Program-made: the position numbers and the translations under genes | The notes under the pieces: model-generated | Seen by the model: only the letters and a program-made list of their open reading frames with translations | Told to the model about the DNA's origin: nothing | Database searches by the model: none | From: Acidobacteriota bacterium | Lineage (GTDB): Bacteria > Acidobacteriota > Terriglobia > Bryobacterales > Bryobacteraceae | Direction: 5' to 3' | DNA length: 33,771 nucleotides | NCBI GenBank assembly: GCA_018268715.1 | Contig: JAFDVZ010000019.1 | Coordinates: forward strand, 1-33,771 | Shown: piece by piece, positions 23,591-32,294 of the stretch | Position numbering within the stretch: position 1 is the first letter of the stretch | How the letters are laid out: each line of letters opens with the position of its first letter

Positions 23591-26500
23591 ATGCCTTCCG
23601 AACCCCTTCACATGTTCGATCCCCCCAGGACCATCCAACTGCAGGGATTCTCCGGCCGCGCCGCCACCACCACGATTCACGACGCCACTGAGACGGGCTT
23701 CCAGATCTCCGGCATCTTCCAGGCGGCCGAGGATTTCGCCAACATCCAGCTTTTCAGCGCCTACGATTACTACAACCACATGCGCCTGAAGCCGCTGCCC
23801 GTAACGGATCTGTCCGGCGTCACTCTGCAGCTCGACATGCAGGTTCTACAGGTGAACGGCGAGGAAGGAAACGTCCGGCCGGACTGCGTGAAGTACCCGT
23901 CGGTCGGATGGGACAAGCTGACCATCACCACCGGAAACGGCGACATCTACGAGGTCCCACTGATGGCGCACTGTTCGGTGCTTTCGGGCGGCTTCACGCC
24001 CGGCTCTTTCGAGATCGCCCTCGAGGACAAGAAGGTCGAGGACCTGGATGCGCTCGTCGGCGGGCCGACACCGGCGCTCACTGACGCCGCCTATGTCTAC
24101 TTCATGGGCACGCGCTGGTCGTGCAACTCGGCTGAGGCCATCGCCTTCTGTGGCTTGGAAACCCGCCTGCTCAACAACATCGGGGCGCTTGATGTTCCTT
24201 CGTGCGAGCAGGCCCTCTGGTGGCAGGACGATCCTAACTTCTGGCACTACCTGCTGGTCAACGGAGGAGGGGCGGGTATCCGCGAGTCCGGCGCTACGGA
24301 TGCCGCCGACATCGCGTCGCGTCTGGCTTCGATGGTCGGCATCTCCAGCTACCTCGTCGATTGCAGCGCCTCGGGTAACGTCATCACGGTGAGCCTCGAG
24401 GCCGGCGTGAACGGCCCTGTGCGGGTTTCGACCAACAGTGGGTCCGCGCCAGCCACGCTCACCCGTTTCGTGCCCGGCATCTACACGGCGCAGGTCGCGT
24501 CTTCCGCCGAGATCCGTGCAGGCGACTACGTCGGTATCGATATCGGAACGGCACACGACGAAGTCGTGAAGGCCATCTCCGCCGGCGGGGGCAGCTTCAC
24601 GGCGTATTTTAAGAAGCCGCACTACGGGAAGCTCTACAACATCACCTGCCGCGTGCTGCCCCGCGCGCGCCACTTCGGCCGCACGCTGAAGGACCGTATG
24701 GTCGACCGCCCGGCACCCGACTACGGTGAACAGCCAGCGAGCCTCGCCATTAGTGGGTTCGCGACGACCAATACGTCTGCGCAACTCAGTCTCCGGCTCG
24801 CTGGGCAGATGGGCGAGTGGGGCCGCGAAGCCAACGGAATCCCGGTGCGCCAGTCGGTGAAGCCAGAGAACGCGATCGTGGCTCTTTCGGGTGGCGTGAC
24901 GTCATCGGCCAGCATGGTGCAGGGGGCGCGCAATGACCGAACCTACCGATTCCAGTTCCCGTTCGGCGCGCTGGCGGGCTACAAGAATGGCGACCGCCAG
25001 TCGCTCGTGGCCGTTCCGGTGACCGACATCGTGAAAGTGCACGTGACGTTCGCGCCGCGCTTTGAGGATGTCGAGTTCGGCCTGGCCAACGGCGGGTTTC
25101 TCCTGGACGCCGTTCCCGCGTCACCGGTTGGCACACAGGAGGAATGGCGCCTCGCTAATGCTCAGTCGATGTCCGCCGGCACGAAGTACTACGTCGGCAA
25201 CGCGACCACCGAGGAGCGCATCACCTGCCTCGCGAACTTCGGCCTGGTCAAGCCGGACCCGGAAGTGCCAGGCACCTGGTATTGCCGCGTCCTGGTCCGC
25301 CGCGGCGAAGACTCTTCGGTTCCGCAGGCCTGGAGCGCCGGTACGCCCGTCCAGTGGATCTCGACGATCACTGGCACTCGGTCGGATGTGGAATGGCAGG
25401 TCGCGATCTCGAACATCACGCTCTCTGGGCCCACAGCGCTGAAGGTCGGAGGTCCGAACGAGAACGACCGATTGGAGGAGACCAAGGGTGCGACCTACGT
25501 CGGCTACTGGGAGGAGGCTCCCTATGGAGCAGGCTGGTGGAGCGGCGGCCACGCGAAACGCTGCGCGCCGTCGTCGGCCAACGACCTTCGGCGCGTCACG
25601 GTTCGCTATCAGCGCGATGCCACGCACGACCTTTACGTCGGTACGTGGCTCGGCACCAGCGCGGGCAAGATCCAGGTCGTCATCGACGGTGGCGCGCCGC
25701 AGATATTTGATCTCTACCTCAACGACTACAACGGCCTGGCGGCCATGAAGAAGATCGGGAGCCGCATCGCGCCAGGCTCGCACGTCGTCGAGATCACGGC
25801 ACTGTTCGACAAGAACCCGGCGAGCACCGGCTACTTCTTCTACTACGACTACCTCTGGCCCTTGGTCCCACAGGATGTGCCGGACGCTCCGGAGGTGTAC
25901 GAGAACATCTCCCTTGCCATCGACTTCGATACGGACCATGGATACAAGAAGCCGCCGGCCTGGCACGTGTGGCACCTTGAAAAGCTCGGGTTCCGCGGCC
26001 ACGCCGACGTCTACATGGGCGTCTTCTGGAATAACAAACGGCGTCGCGTCGAGGCAACCTACCCGAACTGCACCGTGAGCCTCGGCGCCTGGCAGCCGGA
26101 TGAGCCGCTGTGGATCAACCTGTCGGGGACAACGCTCTACTTCTCACCGGGCGCAGGGCTCAGCGACGCCGATGTCGCCGGCCACCTTCGCGCGATGCTC
26201 AACGTGACGTTCCCCGGTGTCTGGTGCACGAGTTCGGCGGGCGGCATCAACATCCGCTCGCGCGCGCCGGGCTACACCTTCTCCATCACGACGAGCACCA
26301 ACCTGTCCGTCGTCCAGGGCACGCCCAGCCTCTCCACACCAGGCACCGAGGGTGACTGGGAGATGATCGACACGATCTCACCGGTGATGACGCAGGGTGC
26401 GCGCAACTGGATTCGCAACCTCTCGTCGCAACTCCACCAGGCCGGCATCCCGGCGAGCTTCGCCTTCTCGATGGAGTGCTACCGGCCTCCGGTAGCGATG

Positions 26501-27403
26501 GCCGGGCGCTACTGGGACGGCGCGCCTGTGGATCTGCCCGTGCCGTCCACCCAGATGCACTTCGGCCCGCGCGTCCGGGCGTATCTGAAGCAGATGTACA
26601 AGGAGTGCGCCGACCAGCTCGCGGCCGCCGGGCTGCCGATCGTCCTTCAATTCGGCGAGACGCAATGGTGGTATTTCCCGAATGACTCCGGGATGCCCTT
26701 CTACGACGACCGGACCAAGGCCGACTTCTTCGCCCGCTTCGGCCGCCCGATGCACCGCTTCGTCGCCAACACCGACGACCCGGCAGAGGATCAGCAGACC
26801 GCCGACTTCCTGCGCGACCGCATCTGGGAGTACTGCTCCGAGGTCATCGACTACGTGCGCCGTTATCATCCGTCCGCCGTCTTCGAATGTCTCTGGCCGC
26901 TCGACGCCAACCAGGGCAAGCCCGCGCCGAACGCCAGTTTCCGTCGCCTCAACATGCACGTCAACCTGCCGGAGCAGTGGAAGAGTTCCGGCTACGGTGT
27001 GAAGTACTTCCGCGCGGAGGGATTCGACTACGACGTCCGGCAGAAGAGCGCCGTTCTGATGAAGCAGACGATGCGCTTCCCGCTGGGGCTGGGTCGTCCG
27101 GGCGACGAGTGCATGTACCTGGCGGGGATCTTCGGTGCCGCCGACCCGCCGTATCTCCAGGCCTACTCGATGTGGAAGCAGACCGACATCGGATCGCTGT
27201 GCTTGTGGGCCTTCGATCAGTTTTGCCTGAACAGCAGGCCGGTGCCGTTGACGGCGCTCACCGGGAGAGTGCCACAGAGCGCGATTTATCACAAGCCGCG
27301 CGCCGTGCGCGCCGAACCTGTCGTGATTGCGGTCCCCTTCGCGCCGCCGGCGGATGGGGCCCTAAACCGCTTCCCCTGCAACAGCCGAGGTCTCAATGGG
27401 TAG
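23591..27403 (+). CDS. large tail protein with C-terminal TIM-barrel-like region
   Basis: 1270 residues, ATG right after the upstream stop. The N-terminus (DYYNHMRLKPLPVTDLSGVT; DCVKYPSVGWDKLTI) and the TIM-like C-terminus (about residues 940-1240) remind me of proteins called non-contractile tail sheath with a TIM barrel, from memory and unverified. In the C-terminal part strands end in acidic residues typical of glycoside hydrolases: FAFSMECYRPP with Glu962, VLQFGETQWW with Glu1023, VFECLWPLDAN with Glu1099. The middle is a set of beta domains. It may be a tail-side enzyme that trims cell-surface sugars, or a purely structural barrel. The 3' end overlaps the fiber gene by 8 bases. Confidence 0.72.
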   Translation: MPSEPLHMFDPPRTIQLQGFSGRAATTTIHDATETGFQISGIFQAAEDFANIQLFSAYDYYNHMRLKPLPVTDLSGVTLQLDMQVLQVNGEEGNVRPDCVKYPSVGWDKLTITTGNGDIYEVPLMAHCSVLSGGFTPGSFEIALEDKKVEDLDALVGGPTPALTDAAYVYFMGTRWSCNSAEAIAFCGLETRLLNNIGALDVPSCEQALWWQDDPNFWHYLLVNGGGAGIRESGATDAADIASRLASMVGISSYLVDCSASGNVITVSLEAGVNGPVRVSTNSGSAPATLTRFVPGIYTAQVASSAEIRAGDYVGIDIGTAHDEVVKAISAGGGSFTAYFKKPHYGKLYNITCRVLPRARHFGRTLKDRMVDRPAPDYGEQPASLAISGFATTNTSAQLSLRLAGQMGEWGREANGIPVRQSVKPENAIVALSGGVTSSASMVQGARNDRTYRFQFPFGALAGYKNGDRQSLVAVPVTDIVKVHVTFAPRFEDVEFGLANGGFLLDAVPASPVGTQEEWRLANAQSMSAGTKYYVGNATTEERITCLANFGLVKPDPEVPGTWYCRVLVRRGEDSSVPQAWSAGTPVQWISTITGTRSDVEWQVAISNITLSGPTALKVGGPNENDRLEETKGATYVGYWEEAPYGAGWWSGGHAKRCAPSSANDLRRVTVRYQRDATHDLYVGTWLGTSAGKIQVVIDGGAPQIFDLYLNDYNGLAAMKKIGSRIAPGSHVVEITALFDKNPASTGYFFYYDYLWPLVPQDVPDAPEVYENISLAIDFDTDHGYKKPPAWHVWHLEKLGFRGHADVYMGVFWNNKRRRVEATYPNCTVSLGAWQPDEPLWINLSGTTLYFSPGAGLSDADVAGHLRAMLNVTFPGVWCTSSAGGINIRSRAPGYTFSITTSTNLSVVQGTPSLSTPGTEGDWEMIDTISPVMTQGARNWIRNLSSQLHQAGIPASFAFSMECYRPPVAMAGRYWDGAPVDLPVPSTQMHFGPRVRAYLKQMYKECADQLAAAGLPIVLQFGETQWWYFPNDSGMPFYDDRTKADFFARFGRPMHRFVANTDDPAEDQQTADFLRDRIWEYCSEVIDYVRRYHPSAVFECLWPLDANQGKPAPNASFRRLNMHVNLPEQWKSSGYGVKYFRAEGFDYDVRQKSAVLMKQTMRFPLGLGRPGDECMYLAGIFGAADPPYLQAYSMWKQTDIGSLCLWAFDQFCLNSRPVPLTALTGRVPQSAIYHKPRAVRAEPVVIAVPFAPPADGALNRFPCNSRGLNG

Positions 27404-29267
27404 CAAATTTCCCTCCGCGATCGACGACGCGTCGAGCCTGTTCACACCTGTCGACGCCTTCCAGTTGAAGCCGCTCGAAACCACGGCGACGAATGCCATC
27501 GGCGCCGGCGACTCGACCATCAGCGTGGAATCCACGTCGGTAGGCTTCGCCGACGCCTACGGCATCCTCTCAATCGACGACGAACTGGTCGTTTACACGG
27601 CCAAGACCGCGACCCAGTTCACGGGCTGCATCCGCGGTGCCTTCGGGACCGTTGCCGCCGTGCACCAGCACGGCTCCACTGTGCGCGCCAACATGGTCTC
27701 CGGCTTCCTGACCGCGCTCCAGTCCGCGGTCGTCGGGATCGAGAACGAAATCGGCACGGCGGCCGCGCGCAACTACGTCCGCGCCGCCGGCGACCAGGTC
27801 GTGACCGGCAATAAGACGTTCCAGGACGGCGCTCAGTTTGGAACCGGGGCGAAGTCCGGTACCGGCCTCGTCCGTCTGCCCAACACCGGCGCGGTGAAGT
27901 GGCGGAAGGCCGATGATTCGGGCGATCTCGGGATGGCTCTGAATGCGCAGGACCATCTTGCAATGGACGCCATCGTGGATTTCGCGCCCGGGCAGACCTT
28001 CGGGACGTTCTCCTATCCCGACGCCGGCTACGCGAGCAAGGGCATTGTGCTGGTCGATCCGGCTGGCGGCCTGGCCGTCGAGTCGGGTGTGCTCTCGATG
28101 CCCGCCTCCGGCGCTTCCCCTGGCACGTATCCGAAGGTCACGGTGGATGTCAAGGGACGCGTGACAGCGGGCGCCAACCTTGGTGCGGCCGACCTTCCGG
28201 AGCACACCCACACCGCAGGCGATATCGTGAGCGGCGAACTGCCCCACAAGGTCCAGCACAACGGCGCCGACGTCGGCTCCCGCCGCGCCATCAACCTGGT
28301 CGAGGGCGCGCGCGTGACGCTCGATGCCGCCGACGACCCGACCAATGATCGGGTCAGCGTGGTCGTCAACGCCGCGCCGCCCGTCGCAGGCGAGATCACT
28401 AACGCTCTCGGCTATGTCCCGGCGGACTTGGCCGGCAACCACTTCACCGGCCCTGTGGACTGCGGCCCGCACCAGACGATTGGCGGCCCGCTGGAGAACA
28501 TGGCGAAGCAATCCGAGAACTTCGCTACGGCCACCTGGGACAAGAACGGCGGCTCCTGCTCGGTCACCTCGAACGCCATCATCGCCCCGGACGGCAACCA
28601 AACCGCCGATCTGATCACCGCCGTCACCACGACGCCTGTCATCCAGCAGCAGGTGGCTGGCCTGGTCGACGGCGGCACCTACACCTTCTACGTCTGGGCC
28701 CGCGTCGCATCTGGTACGCGCAAGATCTCGCTGGCGATCGTCGACGACGCCTACGCCGCCTACCTGGCCGGGCCCACACAGGTGACGCTGACGACCTCCT
28801 GGCAGCGCTTCAAGATCACCGGCACGCTCGGGAGCGGCCAAACCGGCCTCTGGATCGTCGTGCGCCACTTCGCCGCCAACGGCGACGACTGGTCCACCGG
28901 CGATATCCACCTCTGGGGCGCCTGCCTTCAGCAGGGAGACGACCCGCAGGCCGCCTACGCCCGCACGTGGACCGCCCAAACGCCGCCGCTCGCCTCCGGC
29001 CTCGCCACTGGCCCCACCATCATCGCCTCGTCGGACTCGACCACGTCGCCCCTCAAGATTCACGGCCTGGGTTCCAGCCTCGCAGACAGCACTCTGCTCG
29101 AACTGACCGCGAATGGTGAGCTCATACTCGCTGGTGGCTTCGGCAACGGCTATCGTTTCGCCGAGCTTGGGTCCGCCAACAACCCGTCCGGTTGGTCAGG
29201 CGTGTTGAAAGTGAAGACTCCGACCGGGACGACACTCGGCTACATCTTGCTTTACACAAGCCCATGA
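27396..29267 (+). CDS. tail fiber / receptor-binding protein
   Basis: 623 residues. The N-terminal domain (residues about 25-90; DDELVVYTAKTATQFTGCIR, then GAFGTVAAVHQHGSTVRANM) probably attaches to the tail. Then come fiber motifs PKVTVDVKGRVTAGANL and ITNALGYVPADLAGNHFTG, typical of trimeric shaft repeats. Residues about 365-530 resemble a carbohydrate-binding sandwich (ENFATATWDKNGGSCSVTSN; GGTYTFYVWARVASGTRKIS). The last 80 residues form a beta-rich tip ending TGTTLGYILLYTSP. It is the last phage gene in the window and most likely decides host range. Confidence 0.85.
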   Translation: MGSKFPSAIDDASSLFTPVDAFQLKPLETTATNAIGAGDSTISVESTSVGFADAYGILSIDDELVVYTAKTATQFTGCIRGAFGTVAAVHQHGSTVRANMVSGFLTALQSAVVGIENEIGTAAARNYVRAAGDQVVTGNKTFQDGAQFGTGAKSGTGLVRLPNTGAVKWRKADDSGDLGMALNAQDHLAMDAIVDFAPGQTFGTFSYPDAGYASKGIVLVDPAGGLAVESGVLSMPASGASPGTYPKVTVDVKGRVTAGANLGAADLPEHTHTAGDIVSGELPHKVQHNGADVGSRRAINLVEGARVTLDAADDPTNDRVSVVVNAAPPVAGEITNALGYVPADLAGNHFTGPVDCGPHQTIGGPLENMAKQSENFATATWDKNGGSCSVTSNAIIAPDGNQTADLITAVTTTPVIQQQVAGLVDGGTYTFYVWARVASGTRKISLAIVDDAYAAYLAGPTQVTLTTSWQRFKITGTLGSGQTGLWIVVRHFAANGDDWSTGDIHLWGACLQQGDDPQAAYARTWTAQTPPLASGLATGPTIIASSDSTTSPLKIHGLGSSLADSTLLELTANGELILAGGFGNGYRFAELGSANNPSGWSGVLKVKTPTGTTLGYILLYTSP

Positions 29268-29367
29268 GAATCCAGCTTGATCACGCCAAACGTCTGCCCC
29301 CTCCCCACGCCCTCCTCGAGCGCAGATTCGCCACTCAGTCCAGGGCCAGAACACAAACAGAGTACCC
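29268..29367. other. phage-host junction with no recognisable feature
   Basis: About 100 bases between the tail fiber stop and the repaired end of the dksA-like gene. I see no tRNA, no strong hairpin, no obvious integrase core site and no ORF of its own. The edge of the prophage probably lies here, or inside the 3' end of the dksA-like gene. Confidence 0.4.
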
Positions 29368-29761
29368 TCAGGCTGTCGCCCCACACAGTCCGTCCTTCTC
29401 CTCACAGTCGGCATCGCCAAGCCGCTCCTGACACGGCACGCAGTAGGCAGCCCACGGAATTTGCCTCGAGCCGCTTAAACGGGATTGCGTCGCCGCACTC
29501 TGCACAGATCCCGAACTCGCCGCCATCGAGCCGCTCCAGCGCGGCGTCTATCAGCTTCAGTTTGCGGCGTTCCATACGATGATGGCGCAAAGCGACGAAC
29601 TGATCGTGCATCAACGGTGCCTGATCATCGACGGCAACGCTCCCAGGGAGAGCCAGCATCTCTGAGTCTATCTGTCTCCCTCCTGCCAGTCGGTTCCGTT
29701 CCGCTTTGAGCGCCGAGCGAAAGCGGCTCACCCTCTCCGACCGAACACTCTTGTTTCCCAT
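29368..29761 (-). pseudogene. DksA/TraR-family zinc-finger gene with a one-base frameshift
   Basis: Minus strand, ATG complementary to 29759-29761. The zero frame gives 119 residues ending at 29402: a helical coiled coil (HHRMERRKLKLIDAALERLD), then CAECGDAIPFKRLEANS, after which the sequence becomes unlike the family. Skipping one base at about 29455 continues as WAAYCVPCQERLGDADC and stops at 29368, for 130 residues. That restores the exact DksA/TraR zinc finger C86-x2-C89-x17-C107-x2-C110. DksA-type proteins bind the RNA polymerase secondary channel and redirect transcription with ppGpp. The lesion is a real inactivation or a sequencing error; the intact codons on both sides suggest it is recent. 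Confidence 0.8.
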
Positions 29762-29925
29762 GCCGCCGGGATCGCAGCAATCGACGGGCCATCTGGGGGC
29801 TGCCGCGATCCTCGTTTCGAGAACTGAGCGGGTCTCATCGACGGGAGCTGTGCGTTTTCGGGCAGTGCCTAAGCACCTGCAAGCTGCAATCCCTTCCAAG
29901 GGCGCGCTCACTTCCAAATCCCTTT

Positions 29926-29941
29926 TGGCCAAGCGATTGCA
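29926..29941 (+). promoter_or_regulatory. sigma-54-type promoter upstream of the hibernation factor gene
   Basis: TGGC (29926-29929), seven bases, TTGCA (29937-29941): the GG and GC dinucleotides have the exact -24/-12 spacing of RpoN promoters (consensus TGGCAC-N5-TTGC). Transcription would start near 29952, about 33 bases before the ATG at 29985. A near-identical element precedes the receiver-like gene at 32247. Confidence 0.65.
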
Positions 29942-29984
29942 CTGTTAAGGACGGACAGCAAAGAACCCCTACAAGGAGCGACGA

Positions 29985-30380
29985 ATGAAGATCTCCGTTC
30001 GGCCGCGTGACATCGAGTGGAGCGACGAACTTCAGAAGCAGGTTGAGCGCAGCATTGCATATGCGGTCGATCGCTATAGCACCCGGGTGACTCACATTTC
30101 GGTCTACCTTGCTGACTTGAATGGCCCGCGGGGCGGCGTCGACAAACTGTGTCAGATAACCGCGGATATGAGGGGAACCATGCCAGTCTTGATCCTGGAG
30201 AAAGGTGATGACCTTCTGGCCACGGTCAATCGAGCGGCCAGGCGTCTCGGCTACCGCATTGGCAGGAGGATCCAACAGGTGCGGACTCGCACCCGGACCC
30301 CACGCACTCCCGCTCGTCGTCCCGAGATAGGGAGCAGGGCGGTGGTGGTTTCCTGGCCGGCACTAAAGAGATCCGCTTGA
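29985..30380 (+). CDS. hpf: ribosome hibernation promoting factor, short HPF/RaiA family
   Basis: 131 residues, ATG with AAGGAG about eight bases upstream. The fold pattern beta-alpha-beta-beta-beta-alpha is visible: MKISVRPRDIEW, the helix ELQKQVERSIAYAVDRY, strands VTHISVYLADLNGPRGGVDK and CQITADM, then the helix DDLLATVNRAARRLGYRI. The DLNGPRGGxD motif is typical of the family. The last 35 residues are a basic tail without the dimerisation domain of long HPF. Such proteins bind the 30S decoding site in starved cells, helping to form inactive ribosomes. Neighbours: a divergent dksA-like gene and a convergent antiporter gene. Confidence 0.87.
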   Translation: MKISVRPRDIEWSDELQKQVERSIAYAVDRYSTRVTHISVYLADLNGPRGGVDKLCQITADMRGTMPVLILEKGDDLLATVNRAARRLGYRIGRRIQQVRTRTRTPRTPARRPEIGSRAVVVSWPALKRSA

Positions 30381-30407
30381 TCCTACCTCGCCGGAAGCGT
30401 CTGAAGC

Positions 30408-31853
30408 CTATTCGCCAAGCTCTCTGCGGACGGTGGGCATCTGGTCTTTCGCAGCCAGTATCAGCAGGTGATCGCCCTGCTGGATCGTGGTCCCTCCACG
30501 CGGGATGATGTGCGTCCCGGCGCGGTCTACAAGCAGCACAAGAGTGTTGGGCGGCAGGCCAAGATCCACAATGCGCTTGCCTTCGGCTGGCGAAGCCGGG
30601 CCGATCGAGAATTCGAAGATGTCCCGTTCTCCATTCGACACGAGTTCGAGCGGATCAACGTGCTGGTGATCGATTCGCTCGACCAGACCCAGCCGTGCGG
30701 CAATCCAGCCTAAAGACGTGCCCTGCATCAGCGCTGAAGTGAGGACGATGAAGAAAACTACGTCGAACATGAGGCCGGCCTTGGGGATGCCGGCGAGCAG
30801 TGGGAAAGTGGCAAGGACGATCGGAGCCGCGCCACGCAGACCCACCCAGGCTACAAGTGCCCGCTCACGCCAACTCAGGCTGCTTCCCAGCAGCAGAAGC
30901 ACAACCGACGCGGGCCGTGCCAGAAACATAAGTATCAATGCGATGGCCAGCCCCGGTGCTGCGATCGAGGGCAGACGCGACGGGAAGACCTGCAAACCGA
31001 GGGTCAGAAACATCGCGATCTGCATCAGCCATGCCAGACCGTCATGAAAGCGAATCAGGCTTCGCTTATGGAGGAAGTCCGAGTTTCCGAGGACCATCGC
31101 CGCCAGATATACGGCCAAGAATCCATTCCCGCCAGCCGCCGCCGCCAGGCCATAGGTAAGAAGAACCAGCGCGAGCGTCACGGCTGGGTACAGCCCCTCG
31201 TACTCAAGCTCGAGCCGGTTTACCACCACGACCATGAACTTCCCCATCCCGTAGCCGACAACGCCTCCCACCGTCATCTGTTTTAAGAACGTCAGGCCGA
31301 GATTTCCTAGGCCGAAGGCAGGCACCGACATCAAACTGATCATGCCGACCGTCAGAAACACTGCCATTGGGTCATTGCTCCCGGACTCGAATTCGAGCAA
31401 AGACCTCAGCCGATTCGGCAGCGAGAGGTTCTTCGAACGCAAAATGCCGAACACGGCGGCGGCGTCGGTCGAGGAAACGATAGAGCCAAGCAGCATCCCT
31501 TCGAGGAATGTCAACTGGAGCAAGAACTGAGCGCACAGGGCCACAAGGACTGCGGTGAGAGCGACCCCTACAGTCGACAGAAGCAGGCTCTCAGGGAGCA
31601 CGGGACGGACGTTGGGCCAGCGCGTATCCAGGCCACCCGCGAACAGAATGAGCGCCAGGGCAACGATGCCCAGCGATTGCGCGGCCCGGGGATAGTCAAA
31701 CTCGATGCCGCCCGGCCCGTCCGAGCCGGCGAGCATGCCGATTACTAGGAAGACCAGGAGAGCGGGAACACCAAAGCGCCCAGATGCCTTGCTGGCGACT
31801 ACGCTCGCCAGCAGCAGGATCGCGGCCCCAAGCATCAGGTGCTCTATCGACAT
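30408..31853 (-). CDS. potassium/proton antiporter, CPA1 NhaP2/CvrA type
   Basis: 481 residues on the minus strand. Residues about 5-390 form 12 or so membrane helices (LMLGAAILLLASVVASKASG at the start). Signature motifs are ALILFAGGLDTRW, SSTDAAAVFGILRSKNL, FESGSNDPMAVFLTVGM (the Asn-Asp ion-binding pair), and WVGLRGAAPIVLATFPLLAG. Residues about 400-480 are a TrkA-C domain (FSIGPASPAEGKRIVDLGLP, then IPRGGTTIQQGDHLLILA), which senses nucleotides or other ligands in the cytoplasm. It exchanges K+ (or Na+) for protons across the inner membrane. It follows a sigma region-4 ORF after a gap of two bases. Confidence 0.92.
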   Translation of the reverse strand: MSIEHLMLGAAILLLASVVASKASGRFGVPALLVFLVIGMLAGSDGPGGIEFDYPRAAQSLGIVALALILFAGGLDTRWPNVRPVLPESLLLSTVGVALTAVLVALCAQFLLQLTFLEGMLLGSIVSSTDAAAVFGILRSKNLSLPNRLRSLLEFESGSNDPMAVFLTVGMISLMSVPAFGLGNLGLTFLKQMTVGGVVGYGMGKFMVVVVNRLELEYEGLYPAVTLALVLLTYGLAAAAGGNGFLAVYLAAMVLGNSDFLHKRSLIRFHDGLAWLMQIAMFLTLGLQVFPSRLPSIAAPGLAIALILMFLARPASVVLLLLGSSLSWRERALVAWVGLRGAAPIVLATFPLLAGIPKAGLMFDVVFFIVLTSALMQGTSLGWIAARLGLVERIDHQHVDPLELVSNGERDIFEFSIGPASPAEGKRIVDLGLPPNTLVLLVDRAGTHIIPRGGTTIQQGDHLLILAAKDQMPTVRRELGE

Positions 31854-31855
31854 AC

Positions 31856-32170
31856 TCAGGTTCGAGGCGCCTTCCCGCGCGGCAACCGGACTTTGTCACC
31901 GAACTCCTCTCGCAGGAGGCGTCTCAGCATCAGTCTTGCACGCCGCAGACGGAAGCGGACAACAGGGAGATACAGGTTCAGCCGCCTGGCGATCGCCAGG
32001 TTGTCGAGTTCATGTAATTCGCTGAGCCGCCAGATCGCCCTGTAGCCGGGCGGTAGTCGTTCGATGCAGCGCCTGAGGCGCTGCTCCGTCCGGGAAGAAC
32101 CTGCTGCGAAACGCGGTCGCACTTCAAGCTCCACAGCATCCCGACATCCACTCTTCGGCCTGTGCGACAA
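31856..32170 (-). CDS. sigma-70 region 4-like protein without region 2
   Basis: 104 residues if the TTG at 32168-32170 is used (a TAG stop lies four codons upstream). GTG codons about a dozen codons later are alternatives, and there is no usable ATG. Residues about 28-88 (EQRLRRCIERLPPGYRAIWR, then LDNLAIARRLNLYLPVVRFR and LRRARLMLRRLL) form the helix-turn-helix that reads the -35 element. ECF factors also need region 2, which is absent here. So it is a remnant of an ECF gene or a stand-alone region-4 regulator. It abuts the antiporter start, so it may control or be coupled to that gene. Confidence 0.68.
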   Translation of the reverse strand: MSHRPKSGCRDAVELEVRPRFAAGSSRTEQRLRRCIERLPPGYRAIWRLSELHELDNLAIARRLNLYLPVVRFRLRRARLMLRRLLREEFGDKVRLPRGKAPRT

Positions 32171-32246
32171 CGGGCAGTGCTAGCTGTTTTCGGTCAAGTC
32201 GGCGTCACGCTTCAATGGAGAACTCCGGCGTCTCCGTGTCCCGTCA

Positions 32247-32262
32247 TGGCCATCGGATTGCT
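32247..32262 (+). promoter_or_regulatory. sigma-54-type promoter upstream of the receiver-like gene
   Basis: TGGC (32247-32250), seven bases, TTGC (32258-32261), again with GG and GC exactly ten bases apart. It would start transcription near 32272, 23 bases before the ATG. The 15-base core TGGCCA-N3-GATTGC is shared with the element at 29926. Confidence 0.6.
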
Positions 32263-32294
32263 TCTTGTAGGTGACAACCCGAAGGAGGATACCT

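Noticed and set aside
22343-23779. 478-codon open frame on the minus strand
   Set aside because: It lies opposite the tip protein gene, spans a gene border and has shadow-type composition.
27570-29063. 497-codon open frame on the minus strand
   Set aside because: It lies fully opposite the tail fiber gene, is rich in Arg/Gly/Val, has no motif and no Shine-Dalgarno.
29268-29460. attachment site inside the dksA 3' end
   Set aside because: The place is suggestive, but I cannot see the other phage end, so no repeat can be shown.
29706-29948. 80-codon plus-strand frame opposite the dksA-like start
   Set aside because: It overlaps the broken zinc-finger gene and its upstream region, and has no ribosome site or family signal.
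30381-30407. terminator between the convergent hpf and antiporter genes
   Set aside because: The gap is only 27 bases and shows no convincing hairpin.
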